From Sophora flavescens (lineage: Eukaryota; Streptophyta; Magnoliopsida; Fabales; Fabaceae): a stretch of DNA of 64,000 bases. A program made the position numbers and the translations under genes. The first letter of the stretch is position 1; each line of letters starts with the position of its first letter. The notes under the pieces were generated by a model. The model had not been told where the DNA came from. It did not search any database and was given only the letters and a program-made list of their open reading frames with translations. The stretch covers positions 209,001 through 273,000 of the forward strand of contig CM061062.1 of the NCBI GenBank assembly GCA_030762895.1, given 5' to 3'. Positions 9,312 to 21,061 of the stretch are shown piece after piece.

Positions 9312-12168
9312 TTCATAGATCCTACCTCAGTGCCCTCAGTGGCAAGTATTGGCCCGGCATAGGTAGCGCTCCGGGCTCCCGGGTTAATCACCCAAGCACC
9401 ACCATCATCGACCTGATCAAAGGACAGGGCTAAAACCCCCAAGAGCATCAGGTGGCCCTGGTGATACATCTGTACATGCAGAACGAGATACCAGAATAGA
9501 ACCAAACAGAAATAACGCAAGGGTGAGATATCGACGTGTAAGTTTGTCATAGTAGTGACATACATGACACACCAATCAACAACATATGACAACAGCGACA
9601 TGTAAAAAATATAAATCATAGTTATAATGTCAGTGTAATTTAAACAAGGGGATTCATATTCGACAACCATCGTAGGTTTATAAAAATTAATGACACTTCA
9701 AAAATCCACTATCTATTTCGTAATCTCCGGAGATCCTAACTTTCCTTCATCGAGCAATTTAGGCCCGCAATATCCCCATAACACAATTATTTCTCATGAG
9801 ATTCGGCCTCTCAATTAAGGTCCGAACTCCAATTGTTCAAGGGCATCACGTCTCAACCTAAATAATATTGAGTAGTACCTGATTGAGCACATCCACGTTT
9901 GACAGTCGTTACGTCCACGACTCGACGTTGTGAGGCCCCGTCCTTTTGTGGCTCACGAACCCGGATGTCCTAATAGACCTACTTTGGTTTTGACTTCCTC
10001 AATTTTCCAATCCACGAAGAATTGTAGCATGTCAACGTGGTGTCACGTCTGCCGGTTCATGCATGTAAAAAAATTGGTTCATTGTTTTTATTTTTCGTTC
10101 GTTCTTTCTTGTCGAGGCTTAAAGCTCACGACTAATTTTATACAGGCATTCAAGCCCATTCACACTTAACACACGACATGCATTCCAAGTGCTTATTTAT
10201 GAAACTCTAGGCCGAATCACTGCTCACGAGGTTCGTCAATATTTGACACAAAGTCAAGTCGCCAATGTGGGATTTTTAATCCTCAACCAAATACTTACTC
10301 ACAAGAACTCTAGTCCGACGTTTCGATTTCTAGGTCCTCACAACTTTCATAATTTTCAACACGATTTTCTTTCGATGAAAACTAAATTGAAAATCAAATA
10401 CAAGAGTTTATCAACGTTTGGCGGAAAAACATTTTGCTCTTTTAAACAATATTTTGCAGAAATCCTTTTCCTTTAAAATTCATTTCAGAAAACGTCAAAT
10501 CATTAAAAGTCATTTCTAAAATTTTTTGATTAAGAAATCAAGAATTTCGTCATAAGATATTTTTCTAAATATTTTCATTTGAATAAAATTTTCGTAAACT
10601 AAAAGCTTTTCTTTCAAAAGGCTTTTCTTTGACTACATTGAAACGTTTTCACGGTTTTTCTTCTTTCTTTTATTCGTTTTGAAACGTTTTCGAGTAAATT
10701 AATATAAGTGCACTTTATCACGGTTCGTCCTCACTAACACTCATTTCTTAAACTTTATTTTAAAATCGTTTGTGATTTCTCAAAAACTTAACTTTTAACA
10801 AAGATATACTTAAGTCATATTACTTTTAATTTTAAAAGTTTCTTCCACTTACGAAAATCGAAATCTTAAATTTTTTGTTTAAGATCTTTAGTATCTTTAT
10901 CCTCATTATCAAGTTATGACCATTGTCATGCTCTCATCCAGTACAGACAATTAACAGTTTCATCAACACATACATGTATTTAATATTTAGAACATACTTT
11001 CACATATAAAATTTAACAACATTAAAATTCTAAATCATCAAAGAAATCATCACATGATAACTACAAGCAATCTACACACATCAAATAAAATTAGTATGTG
11101 ACTATCAAAACTTCTCAGGTAAGCTCCCCTTACCTTTGAAAAACTTGATTTTCCCTTGATCTTAGTCTTCAATCCTTGTTTCCTTCTACCACACAAAAGA
11201 AATCAACCAACTAACAATCACCTTCACAATCAAACAACAAAATAAGTTAAAGGATGAAAGAAAAAAAAAACCACTTGACCCATTTCTTTGAGGGTTTCGG
11301 CCTAGACAAAAAAATAAGGTTAGTGTTTTCCATTTTCTTCAAGCTTTTAAGTATAAGGTACTAAGGTCTTAGATAGAAGATAGAAATTGTTATGACACAA
11401 TAATTCCATTCATACAATTTTTAATGAATTTCTCCATGAAAATCTAACAAAATGGGTCTTAGAAAAAGAAAATGAATGGAAGAAAAGTAATTTAAGAAGG
11501 ATGAGGGATGATCATGGATCATAACATATACCTCAAAGTGATGGAGAATGGATGAGAAAGATGAAGAATCAAGAAGAACTTCTTGGAGAAGTTTTAAGAG
11601 AACTTAGTAACTTAGAGTTTTTGTGAGAAAGTGAATGAAATAAAATGATTTTGGGTGACTTAGGGAGGTGTAGCCGTGACTTTGGGACTTATTTGGAAAT
11701 CTCCATGAAGATTAGGGACATATTGGTCAATTCACATGTATTTTTAGATTTTTTTCCAAAGTAATCATGACATGGGTGAGTCATGGTGGTGACTCACCAC
11801 ATGTGTGGACACTTGTCCCCTCCATCCAGCAGTTGGTTCTATCTCTACAGTTCCGTATCCGGCTCCGTCGTTTACCCGATTTAGGTTTTATGTCGTTTTC
11901 TTCAAAAATTCACCCGAATAAAATATAATAATTTATTTTTGAGCAAAAATTTTAAAAATAGATTATATCACAGGAAAAGTGATAAAAATCTAAACCTTTT
12001 CAATTTCGGGTCAAAATAAGGTTTTCTGGTCAGTGTGGTTGTATTGTAGGTTCTCAAAATGATTTTATTTTCTTCAAAATCATTTTCAGAGTCTCAGGTA
12101 AAAATATAAACATATATATATATATATATATACCGATATTAAAACAAAGAAAGAAGCAGAGTGTTACA
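9312..12168 (-). repeat. 3' LTR of chromovirus B (3' end truncated)
   Basis: About 2.86 kb of non-coding, A/T-rich sequence. In minus orientation it starts TGTAACACTC at 12168, right after integrase-chromodomain remnants, and breaks at about 9312 against element A. Its start (related to TGTAACAGCCCG) and a stretch near 12000-12030 resemble the 3.3-kb solo LTR at 49372-52713, so they may be related families. A short (AT)n lies at about 12113-12132. The small ORFs here are not credible genes. Confidence 0.6.
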
Positions 12169-12699
12169 ACACTACCCCACTACGGAAATTTGTTTACCCC
12201 TGAGTTGCTTAATCCTCTTATCCTTGATTCTTACAGGCAATGTCTCATAAGACAAATTTTCTTTTAATTGTACTACATCGGGTTCAATTACATGTGTGGA
12301 TCAGGAATATACTTCATCAATTGTGAGACATGAAAAACATTATGAATATTTGAAAGAAAAGGTGGTAAAACAATTTGGTAGGCTACTGAACCAATACGAC
12401 GAAGAATTTGGTAAGGTCCAATACATTTAGGAGTGAGTTTTCTGGACTTTATAACTTTACCTACCCCAGTCGTGAGTGTGACTCTCAGAAATACATGTTC
12501 ACCTACTTGAAATTCGAGAGGTCGCCTCCTTCGACCAAAGTAGCTCTTCTGCCTACTTTGTGTTGCTTTCATCTTATCACGGATTTGTTTAACCTTTTTT
12601 GTTGTTTGCTGTATAATCTCAGGACCTAAAATCATGCTTTCTCCATATTGGTAACAACACAATGATGTTTGACATTTTTGTCCATACAGAGCCTCATAG
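12169..12699 (-). pseudogene. Integrase C-terminus of chromovirus B
   Basis: Reads minus from 12699: TPYEALYG-type sequence, then SMILGPEIIQQTTKKVKQIR, RKSRKLTPKCIGPYQILRR-like sequence and HNVFHVSQL, ending near PDPHM (12288). The chromodomain that should follow is degraded between 12170 and 12290. Upstream it continues at 14064 beyond a solo LTR; the TSD GGTGT splits a Thr-Pro codon pair in the conserved GMTPYEALYG segment. Confidence 0.8.
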
Positions 12700-13569
12700 G
12701 GTGTGTATGGGGCTCGAATCCGTAAGTCTACGGCTTCGTCGTCAAGTAATAAAAAGATCGATCACACAGAGACCGTGATCTCAAATAACAATTAATTGTT
12801 AAATCAATTAAACTGGACTATATAAAAAAAAGATTTGGAAAAGATTTGAATTTTTGAATCAAGTAGCAAATCAAATTTAAAGTTGCAATTAAAACGAAAT
12901 CAAGAACAAAATAGGAAAGTAGATCAAATATGAGATTTCAAAATATCAAAAGGGATTCCCAGGAATTGGGTTACCAACAAGACTGTTCATGTTACTAAAT
13001 TGACTACCCCTCTTGTTAATTATCTAAATTTCTTTGAAGGTGAATTTATCCTAATTAAGTTAATGTTCCCTCTCGGGATACAAGAATCGTGCCCGATTAA
13101 ACCAACCCCTACTCTCGTGGTAATTGAATTTAAATCGAACCCTTTAAGCTTTGTGACAACTCAGTGAACCCTCGAAGGACCACTTCTAACTCTCATGATT
13201 TAAGTCCTAAGTTTGATTCCTATAGATCCAATACCTAAGTTCACCGCTAGGTTCCTCCTTAGAGTATCTATGACATGCAAATAAGTGCGCACCAAATTCA
13301 CAAGTAATTCATGCAATAGGAGTCAAATCGAAAGCAAATTGAAACTAAAAAGAAGTAAAACGTCAATTCATAACATCAAACAAATCTTGGGCATAGCCCT
13401 AATCCCTAGAAATAAAAACAACTACTCAAGCATTGCCATGTTCATAGAAAGCTTGATTAACAAAAGCATAAAAAAAACCTAAGACAAAAGAAATTAGAGA
13501 AGAAGAGAAATCCTAGTTTTTGCCTAAGGTAGCAGCCCAAGGGATCCCTATTTTCGAGCCTAATTGACC

Positions 13570-13577
13570 TATTTATA
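13570..13577 (-). promoter_or_regulatory. Putative TATA box of minus solo LTR
   Basis: TATAAATA on the minus strand, about 75 bp downstream of the palindrome array at 13652-13830. The plus-strand sister LTR has the same box at 15804-15811. Confidence 0.45.
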
Positions 13578-13651
13578 GAGTAGGTTAACTTGAATCCCAA
13601 GCAATTGCAAAATCAGATTAAATCAGGTTTTAAAATTCCAGATATTGTGCG

Positions 13652-13830
13652 TCACGGCCGTGATGCCTGTCACGGTCGTGATGCCTGTCACGGGCAGGCC
13701 GTCACAGATTCTGTCTTGGAAAACTTGGCACTGATGGCCTATCACGGACGTGATGGCCATCACGGTCTGGCCGTGACAGGTTCTGAATTTTTCGTTCTTT
13801 TCTTTTCGGCCTTGCTCGATCATGGCCGTG
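13652..13830 (-). promoter_or_regulatory. Paired TCACGGC/GCCGTGA array (minus solo LTR)
   Basis: Inverted half-sites TCACGGC...GCCGTGA appear in a short form (TCACGGCCGTGA) and a long form with a 3-bp spacer (TCACGG-type, CAG or CTG, GCCGTGA). Centres of neighbours are 18 or 20.5 bp apart. The array lies upstream of the minus-strand TATA box. Confidence 0.6.
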
Positions 13831-14063
13831 ATGGGCTCTGTTTGGCTCATTTTTCTTACTTTTCAAGCTCCGTCTTCATGCAAGCTCCATCATGGTTGAT
13901 CTTGAACATTTTAATCTTCAATCCCTGCACATAAACACCACAAAACCGCCTTACCCATTCCAAGGTAAAAACTAACAAAAATTAAATTAAAAATGCCTAA
14001 ACTACATGAAAATGCATGCAATATGATAAAGAAATATGAGGTGTAATCACACTCATCAGGTGT

Positions 14064-14719
14064 CATTCCTATTCTTGAATGAAAGTTGTTATTGTATGTG
14101 AACTCGATGAACGGTAAGAGATCATCCCAACTTCCACGATGGTCTAAGACACATGCTCTTAGCAAGTCTACCAATGATTGGATCGTCCTCTCTGTCTGTC
14201 CATCGGTTTGAGGAGGGTACGCTGAACTTAAACGTAACTTGGTTCCCAGTGCTTGATGCAAACTTCTCCAAAAACACGAAGTAACTTCGAGTCTCTATCT
14301 GAAACGATACTCGAAGGTACTCCATGCAGTCTGATCACTTTCCTAACCTATACTTCGGTTAACTTTTCCACCGTGTAATTAATCTTAACAGGTAAGAAGT
14401 GTGCTGACTTCGTTAACCTGTCAACGATCACCCAAATTGAATCAAAACCTTTAGAGGTCCTTGGTAGACTTACCACAAAGTCCATTGATATGTTATCCAT
14501 TTTCCATTCATGTACATCCAATGATTGAAGCATTCCACCAGGTCGTTGATGTTCTACTTTTGCTTTTTGACAAGTCAGACATGATGCAACGTACACTGCG
14601 ACTTGCTTTTTCATTCCCGGTTTCCAAAACCTTTGCTTCAAATCTTGATACATCTTGGTTATTCTAGTATGAATACTTAACTTACTCTTGTTTGATTCTT
14701 CCAGAATCATCTTCCTCAT
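14064..14719 (-). pseudogene. Integrase of chromovirus B
   Basis: Zinc-binding part: MRKMILEESNKSKLSIHTRI-like N-terminus, then YQDLKQRFWKPGMKK and CLTCQKAKVEHQRPGG (about 14540-14650). Catalytic core: MDFVVSLPRTSKGFDSIWV (about 14440-14500), a degraded SDRDxRF region near 14290 and YPPQTDGQTERTIQSLVDLL (about 14160-14225). Frameshifts near 14260-14350 separate the halves. Reading then runs into FHSRIGMTP and the solo LTR at 14058. Confidence 0.85.
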
Positions 14720-15240
14720 CTAGGGATTGTTAGGTACAAAAATTCGTCCATTGCATGTCAAGATGTGATCTGTTCCTAAACTAAATTCTGTAACTTCCCC
14801 TTGATTGAGTAATTCCTTCTTTTCTTGAACATACTCATCATCAAATTTCTGATCTCGGATCTCTTCCATCAAACCATTGGATATCTTGATCATTACCAAA
14901 GCTGATTTTCACTCGACCTACCTCCATAACTAGAGTTAGATCGTGCAAATTTTCAATTAGCTCTATCTCCTTAACCATCATAGCTGAGATATGAATGGCT
15001 TTTCGGCTAAGGGCATCAACCACTACATTTGCCTTCCCAGAGTGGTATTTCAAAGTGAAGTTGTAGTCCTTTAGAAATCCCGTCCATCGCCTTTGTCTCA
15101 TGTTGAGCTCCTTTTGATCAAACAGATATTTCAGGCTCCTGTGGTCACTAAAGACATCAAACTTAGTTCCATAAAGGTGACATCTCCATATCTTTAGTGC
15201 ATAAACCACGATAGCTAACTCCAGATCATGCCTTGGGTAG
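14720..15240 (-). pseudogene. RNase H of chromovirus B, C-terminal part
   Basis: Minus-strand RNase H continuing into the linker to integrase: RNYPRHDLELA-type start next to the solo LTR, then ALKIWRCHLYGTKF, FSDHRSLKYLFDQKELNMRQ (about 15075-15150) and ANVVVDALSRKAIHIS (about 14990-15040). The domain is cut at 15240 by the solo LTR and continues at 16665. Stops interrupt the linker between 14720 and 14840. Confidence 0.82.
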
Positions 15241-15471
15241 TTCCTTGATGAGAGTGATTACACCTCATATTTCTTTATCATATTGCATGCATTTTCATGT
15301 AGTTTAGGCATTTTTAATTTGATTTTTGTTAGTTTTTACCTTGGAACGGGTAAGGTGGTTTTGTGGTGTTTTTGTGCAGGAATTAAAGAATAAAATGCTC
15401 AGGACCAGTTATGTTGGAGTTTGCGTGAAGGAGGAGCTTGAAGTACAAGAAATATGAGCCAAAAAAAGCCC

Positions 15472-15730
15472 ATCACGACCTGGCCGTGATAGGAATCAGG
15501 GCCATGATCGAGTAGGGCCGAAAAGAAAGAAGGTTGAACTCAGAATTGGTAACGGCCAGGCCGTGATAGCCATCACGGTCGTGACATGCCAACTGAACCA
15601 GACCCTCACAGGCAAAACTGATCACGGCTAGGCCGTGATGGTGGTCACGACCGTGACAGACCAAGCAGTGAAGCCATCTCCAAGTCAGAACCCATCATGG
15701 CCTGGCCCTGACAAGCATCACGGCCATGAC
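15472..15730 (+). promoter_or_regulatory. Paired TCACGGC/GCCGTGA array (plus solo LTR)
   Basis: About eight inverted-repeat motifs. Three pairs have one long form (3-bp spacer or similar) next to one short form with centres 20.5 bp apart, near 15550-15590, 15620-15655 and 15690-15730. TATAAATA lies 75 bp downstream. Confidence 0.6.
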
Positions 15731-15803
15731 GCGCAAAATCTGGAAATTTAATTGCTGATTTGATCTGATTTTGTAACAGCTTTGATCCCAAGTTACCCTA
15801 CAT

Positions 15804-15811
15804 TATAAATA
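15804..15811 (+). promoter_or_regulatory. Putative TATA box of plus solo LTR
   Basis: TATAAATA in the context ACATTATAAATAGG, the best match to a plant TATA box in the window. It lies downstream of the palindrome array and is kept in the sister LTR. Confidence 0.5.
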
Positions 15812-16664
15812 GGACTTAGAGGCTCGAAAATAGGGATCCCTTGGGCTGCTACTTAGGCAAAAATTAGGATTTCTCTTATTCTCAATTTCTTCTCTTCTCT
15901 TAGGTTTTTTTTATGCTTTTGTTAATCAAGCTTGCTATGAACATGGCAATGGTTGAGTAGTGGTTTTTATTTCTAGGAATTGGGGCTATGCCCAAGATTT
16001 GTTTTGTGTTATGAATTGACATTTTACTTCTTGTTAATTTCAATTCACTTTTGATTTAATTCCTATTGCATGAATTACTTGTGATTTTGGTGCGCACTTA
16101 TTTGTATGTCATAGATACTCGAAGGAGGAACCTAGTGGTGAACTTAGGTATCGGATCTATAGGAATCAAACTTAGGACTTAAATCATGAGAGTTAGAAGC
16201 GGTCCTTCGAGGGTTCACTGAATTGTCACAAAGCTTAAAGGGTTCAATTTAAATTCAATTACCACAAGAGTATGGGTTGGTTTAATTGGGCACGGTTCTT
16301 GTATCCCGAAAGGGAACATTAACTTATTTAGGAGAAATTCGCCTTCAAAGCAATTTTGATTATTAACAAGAGGGTAGTCAATTTAGTTGCATGAGCAGTC
16401 TTGTTGGTAACCCAATTCCTGGAAATCTCTTTTGATATTGAAAAATCCCATATTTGATTTGATTGCGATTTTGTTTGATTTCGTTTTAGATATTTGATTT
16501 GTTAGTTAATCTTTTAAAAACCAAATCTTTTCCAAATCTTTTTCTAGTCCAGTTTAATTGATTTAATAATTGATAGTTATTTAAGATCACGGTCCCTGTG
16601 GATTCGATATTTTTATTACTTGACGATGAAACCGTACACTTGCGGATTCCCGTCCATCATTCCT

Positions 16665-16936
16665 CTCGTGAGTCTTTAACTGGTGTGATGCATACGCTAC
16701 AACTTTTCGGTGCTGCATTAGTACATAACCCAAACCTTGTTGTGAAGCATCATAATATACTTCATATGGTTCACTTGGTTCAGAAAGTACTAATACTAGC
16801 GAGGTTGTCAGATGTTCCTTTATCTTATGAAAACTCTCCTAGCATTTCACAGTCAACACAAAAGGTTGGTCATTCCTCATAAGCTGAGTCAACGGTGCTA
16901 CTATCTTTGAAAAATATTCGATAAACCTCCGGTAAT
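16665..16936 (-). pseudogene. RT end / RNase H start of chromovirus B
   Basis: Minus-strand reading gives RRFIEYFSKIVAPLTQLM, a stop where relatives have a Trp or similar, then YYDASQQGLGYVLMQ and VVAYASHQLKTHERN. This is the RT thumb and the first RNase H motif. It joins the RNase H piece ending at 15240 across the solo LTR. The piece stops at 16936 where element C's LTR begins; the motif before RRFI (expected GYY) is split by that insertion. Confidence 0.8.
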
Positions 16937-17844
16937 TGTGACACCCTCTACCCCGTATAATTATAAAGCATTAAAAGAAAAGATAATTAAAATAAAACAT
17001 GCATTAAATAATAAAAATCAAAATCCAAACAACGGGTAGAGAACACCACATTGTGTCAAAATTCAAAATGCGGAAAATAAAACATAACATAACATTAAAG
17101 AAAACCCAACCCCGATGTCACATTACATAGCTGGTATAACCAATCCGGAATAAATCCTTGGATACAACTGAAAACAACTAACTAAACAAACTACTAAAAA
17201 CTGGAAATCCTAACTACAAGTCGCAGCTCCTCAAAGTCACTCCTCAACTGGCTGCTCACCGTCCTCTGCATAAAAGATACATGCCAAAACAAAACATAAC
17301 AATAGGGAGTAAGAAAAATGAATGTGAATATAATGGCAAGGAAGCAGTTAGCAAGATGAGCATACATCAAACAATCATGTTATAGCATGCAACAGTATAA
17401 CATATCAACATCATCATACAAACGTGTATGCTATGTAATAAAAACTCTACTTCACTACTCCATTATGCACTTGGATCCATCTATCAGGAAGTCAACTTCA
17501 GAGTTACATTTTCACATTGACCAATAAACACCAACGTTGGGGCAATCCACCAAACCTCGGATGGACCCCTAGGACAGCCGACGCACCTTACTCACCGATG
17601 TGCCACCATGGTTGTACATGATTCACTTGAATCGTCGCGGACGACCAGATTGCCTTACTCACGAACGACCTCCCCTATGTTGAACATCCTCCACTAACAT
17701 CTCCGATGCGTGAATGCATGCTCAACACAACACACAAACATAACCACCACCTCCGCTTGGGCCTATAGGCTACCCAAGTTTTAACACCATAAACACCTCA
17801 GCTATCGAGGATTATCGTTAACGTTTCGTATTCATTAATTAAAC

Positions 17845-18020
17845 ACTCTAGCCGTTCTTCACTAGAGATTACCACCTTGATCATCAAGCATAAAGGCCTC
17901 CTTGGCCACTAGGCTACCAAGGTACCATTTCATCATTAACACTCTAGTCATTAAGCACTAGAGATTACCACCTTGACCATCGTGCATGAAGGCCCCCTTA
18001 GCCACTAGGCTACCAAGGTA
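17845..18020. repeat. 96-bp tandem duplication in LTR C
   Basis: About 1.9 copies of a unit containing ACTCTAG, ACTAGAGATTACCACCTTGA and CCACTAGGCTACCAAGGTAC. Copies start at 17845 and 17941. Confidence 0.75.
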
Positions 18021-18130
18021 CAACATCATCTTATCACTTGTGTTTGGTCTTCATGTTCCGTTGGTATTTTATTAAGTCTTTTAGAGCATTTGGGGTGAAA
18101 CCCCTGCTTCAGTACTGTTCTGCTTAGGTG

Positions 18131-18263
18131 AGCACGGGCGTTCTCACGCCTCAGCACGGTCCTGTTGAGCTCACAGTCAAGCATGGTCGTGCTGACTATT
18201 GAGCATGGGCATACTTAACCAGTGCTCCTAGTTCCGGGTTTGAATGGGAGCACGGGCGTGCTC
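18131..18263 (-). repeat. Downstream AGCACGNNCGTGCT cluster (LTR C)
   Basis: Four or five partly decayed copies, including GAGCACGGGCGTGCTC near 18250. The first two starts are 22 bp apart. It matches the second clusters of LTRs A and D. Confidence 0.55.
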
Positions 18264-19155
18264 GAGCGCACCCTGCTGGTCTGGGCAGAAGGGTCACATA
18301 CCCTTTGCCAATTCATTTTGCTAATCCATTGATCATCAGTTTCATTAATATTGTTTAAATGTTCATGTCTTATTAAAGGGGAACTAAACCTTTAATCTCA
18401 GTTCATTAGATTGTCCCTAATTGCTCATAAATCAATCCCTAATGTTCTTGACTAAACCAATTGGCATAAACCTCACACTTATTACTACGTTCAGATTTGT
18501 GATCAAGGAGAACAGCCTCCCTTAACATCATTAACAATTTTATCGTATTTAAGCCACGCGTTCATAATACTAAACAAGAGCCAATATATCACAATATCAT
18601 ACTCATGGTAGAAACACACAATCATGGCATCGTACATCAACATGAACATAACAGACATCAATAAACAATTAATAATAGTCATGCCAATATCATAACAACA
18701 AACAGTTTAACATCAGGTAACAATTAGGCATATAGGCATACAACATGTTATCAAACATAAAGGGTTATTGGAACCCTTCGTCTTACGCTTCCCCAAGCCT
18801 ACATACTCATACTATTCCTTCTCCACATACTTGGTATGAAGAATTCCCGTTAAACTGAAGACACTCCTAAACCGGTTCCCTCGAACGGCTCGACGAACGA
18901 TCCCAAGCCTTGCGTTAACACAAACAGGGTTAACCCATTAGTTCCCAATTCAACGAAATGAAAAGGAACACAAGAGGGAATAATGTTGACCTTACGTTGA
19001 TTGGCACTAGCGGGTGATTGTCTCTCCCAAAGAACAAGAACACCAAGAACTGTTTGGGTTCAAAGGGGAAGAGGGGGGGAGGCTGCTGTCACACTTAGGG
19101 TTGTCTAAAGTGCCAATTTGAGGGTTGTAAGTCGTAACCCTCCCAATCTGATGTC

Positions 19156-19163
19156 TATATAAA
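19156..19163 (-). promoter_or_regulatory. Putative TATA box, LTR C
   Basis: TTTATATA on the minus strand, about 220 bp into the LTR and about 15 bp after the palindrome array. The position relative to the array matches LTRs A and D. Confidence 0.4.
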
Positions 19164-19175
19164 GACTCAGACCCG

Positions 19176-19282
19176 AGCACGGTCGTGCTTACTGTTGAGC
19201 ACGAGCGTGCTCAACTTAGCATCAACGAGATGTGCATAACTGCTGAGCACGGTCGTGCTCTCTAATGAGCACGGGCGTGCTC
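19176..19282 (-). promoter_or_regulatory. Paired AGCACGNNCGTGCT array upstream of TATA (LTR C)
   Basis: Four well-kept palindromes: GAGCACGGTCGTGCTT, GAGCACGAGCGTGCTC, GAGCACGGTCGTGCTC and GAGCACGGGCGTGCTC. They form two pairs, each with starts 22 bp apart. Confidence 0.62.
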
Positions 19283-19420
19283 ACATCAGCGTCAACGAGA
19301 CGCATGTAGCCTTAAGCATAGGCTCATGCATCAGGAAGGGAGATTACACATAGAAGCACTTGTACGGAAAACAAGGTGTTACAATTCCACCCCCTTATAA
19401 AAATTCAGTCCTCGAAATTT

Positions 19421-20019
19421 CTACTCACCTCGAACTAAGAGGTGCGAGTAAACCTCCATCATCTTCCTCTTTAGCTCTCGTGTAGCACTCTCCTCAATCG
19501 CCCCGCTCCATATGACTTTAACCAAAGGAATCTCTTTGCCCCTCAGTTGCTTCACCCTCCGGTCCTCAATTCGAAGGGGTTGTACCTCGAAAGTCAAGTT
19601 CTCTTTTAACTGAATCGTGTTGGGAACTATCACATGGTTTGGGTCATGAATGTACGTACGAAGTTGTAACACATTAAAGACATTGTGAAGTTTAGACAAG
19701 AAAGGTGGCAGCAATTTGGTACGCAACTTCAGTGACTCCTTTAAGAATTTGCTAAGGACAATGAATTTGGGAGTAAGTTTCTTCCCTTTCATCACTTTAC
19801 CGACCCCAGTTGTTGGTGTAACTCTCAAGAATACGTGATCGCTTCCTGGAATTCGAGCACCTTCCTCCTTTTGTCATGGTAGTTTTTCTGCCTACTTTGT
19901 GCCGTTGTCATCTTTTCCTGAATCATCCTCACCTTTTCTGTGGTTTCTTGCACTATCTCAGGTCCTAACACAACACTATCACCAGGTTCACTCCAACACA
20001 AATGTGTCCTACATCTCAT
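19421..20019 (-). pseudogene. Integrase C-terminus and chromodomain of chromovirus C
   Basis: Starts with CRTHLCWSEPGDSVVLGPEI (from 20019), then RVTPTTGVGKVMKGKKLTPK, a degraded GPYQ region, NHVIVPNTIQLKENLTFEV and the chromodomain-like RGKEIPLVKVIW with ESATRELKRKM (to about 19430). Frameshifts occur near 19828 and in the GPYQ segment. The PPT (AAGGGGGTGGAAT on minus) and LTR follow at 19384-19400. Confidence 0.8.
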
Positions 20020-21061
20020 CCCATAAAGAGCTTCATAAGGTGCATCCCAATACTGGAATGGTAGCTATTGTTATAGGTGAACTCTATTAGGGGTAAAAAC
20101 TTGTCCCAACTACCTGACTGTTCTAGCACACAAGCTATAAGCAAGTCCTCTAAGGACTGGATGGTTATCTCAAACTGACCATCCGTCTGCGAGTGATAAG
20201 CCGAACTTAGCCTAAGCTTGGTACCTAAAGCCTCATGCAAACTATTCCAAAACCTAGAGGTAAACCTTGGGTCTCTATCTGATACTATGCTAGAAGGTAC
20301 ACCATGTAACCTGACTATCTCTTTGATGTACAACCTAGTTAACTTTTCCAAAGGGTATTCCATGTTCATAGGGATGAAATGGGCGGACTTAGTTAGTCTA
20401 TCCACAACAACCCATATCGCTTCATAACTTGTTGGAGTCCTTGGGAGTCCAGACACAAAATCCATGGCAATACTATCCCATTTCCATTCTGGGATACTCA
20501 AAGGTTGCAACTTCCTGATGGCTTATGGTGTTCTATCTTAGCCTTTTGGCACACTAGACAAGTGTACACAAACTCAGTCACATCTTCCTTCATCCTAGGC
20601 CACGAAAACATCCTTTTTAAATCCTGATACATCTTAGTGGCACCTGGAAGTACACTCAGTCTACTCCTATGTCCTTCTTCAAGGATCAACTTCCTAAGCT
20701 CCGAGACGTCTGGTATACAGTTTCTATCTTTGAGCCTCAAAATTCCATCACTTCCTTCCTTAAAACTAAGGTTTGTGCCTTGAGCAAGCAACTCCCTCTG
20801 GCTTAAGAGAAACTTAACAAACCTTTGGCCTTCTCTAACCAGATCCATCAAACTATTGGTAACCTTCAAGGTTCCAAGCCTAATGTTCTTAGGGGTAACT
20901 TCCCAAGCTAAACTTAGGTCCATAAACTCCTCGATCAGATCCATCTCCCTAACCATTAAAGTGGAGACGTACAAGGTTTTTCTACTTAAAGCATCTGCCA
21001 CTACATTGGCCTTTCCTGGGTGGTAGGTCAGATCAAACTCATAATCCTTTAAAAACTCCAT
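20016..21061 (-). pseudogene. Integrase of chromovirus C
   Basis: From the RNase H tail (LTYHPGKANVVADALSRKT) into the zinc-binding region (PGATKMYQDLKRMFSWPR, CLVCQKAKIEHHKPSG, about 20520-20660). The core includes MDFVSGLPRTPTSYEAIWV (about 20410-20465), SDRDPRFTSRFWNSL (about 20245-20290, both acidic residues kept) and YHSQTDGQFEITIQSLEDLL. One frameshift lies at about 20500-20515. The core is better kept than in A. Confidence 0.85.

Larger units (their letters stand above)
12705..14058 (-). mobile_element. Solo LTR in element B, minus orientation (TSD GGTGT)
   Basis: 1354-bp LTR with no internal region, flanked by GGTGT at 12700-12704 and 14059-14063. In minus orientation it starts TGATGAGTGTGATTACACC. 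It matches the plus-strand solo LTR 15246-16659 over its whole length. The ACGGTCCCTGTGGATTCGA-like and CGTACACTTGCGG-like motifs near the end suggest a Ty3 Tat/Athila-type LTR (inference). Its 3' terminus is slightly changed (GTATGG on the plus strand instead of TGATGG). Solo LTRs arise by recombination between the two LTRs of one element. Confidence 0.85.
15246..16659 (+). mobile_element. Solo LTR in element B, plus orientation (TSD TTCCT)
   Basis: 1414-bp LTR starting TGATGAGAGTGATTACACC and ending CCGTCCATCA, flanked by TTCCT at 15241-15245 and 16660-16664. It is the same family as 12705-14058 but inserted independently, in the opposite direction and with a different TSD. It contains a TCACGGC/GCCGTGA array (15472-15730), TATAAATA (15804) and the GGTCCCTGTGGATTCGATAT motif close to the 3' end. 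No internal sequence remains. Confidence 0.88.
9312..16936 (-). mobile_element. Chromovirus B, 3' half (Ty3 type)
   Basis: Minus-strand chromovirus made of a partial 3' LTR (9312-12168), integrase C-terminus, integrase, RNase H and the end of RT. Two solo LTRs interrupt it at 12705-14058 and 15246-16659. It is a different family from A and C: its LTR has no AGCACG palindromes and begins TGTAACACTCTGC. The upstream part of pol, gag and the 5' LTR are missing; element C's LTR starts at 16937 within the RNase H/RT coding part. Confidence 0.8.
16937..19383 (-). repeat. 3' LTR of chromovirus C
   Basis: 2447-bp LTR with TG...CA ends: in minus orientation it starts TGTAACACC at 19383 and ends GTGTCACA at 16937. 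It shares sequence with A's 5' LTR end (2338-3127), A's 3' LTR (7735-9311) and D. Contents in minus order: palindrome array, TATA (19156-19163), second palindrome cluster (18131-18263), a 96-bp tandem (17845-18020) and a U5-like end. Confidence 0.85.

Noticed and set aside
9890..10170. Plus-strand ORF at 9930-10169 as a gene
   Set aside because: It lies inside the minus-strand LTR of element B and shows no domain or codon pattern of a real gene.
13590..13934. ORFs with HGRD repeats (also 15473-15664)
   Set aside because: Translation of the TCACGGCCGTGA motifs inside the solo LTRs.
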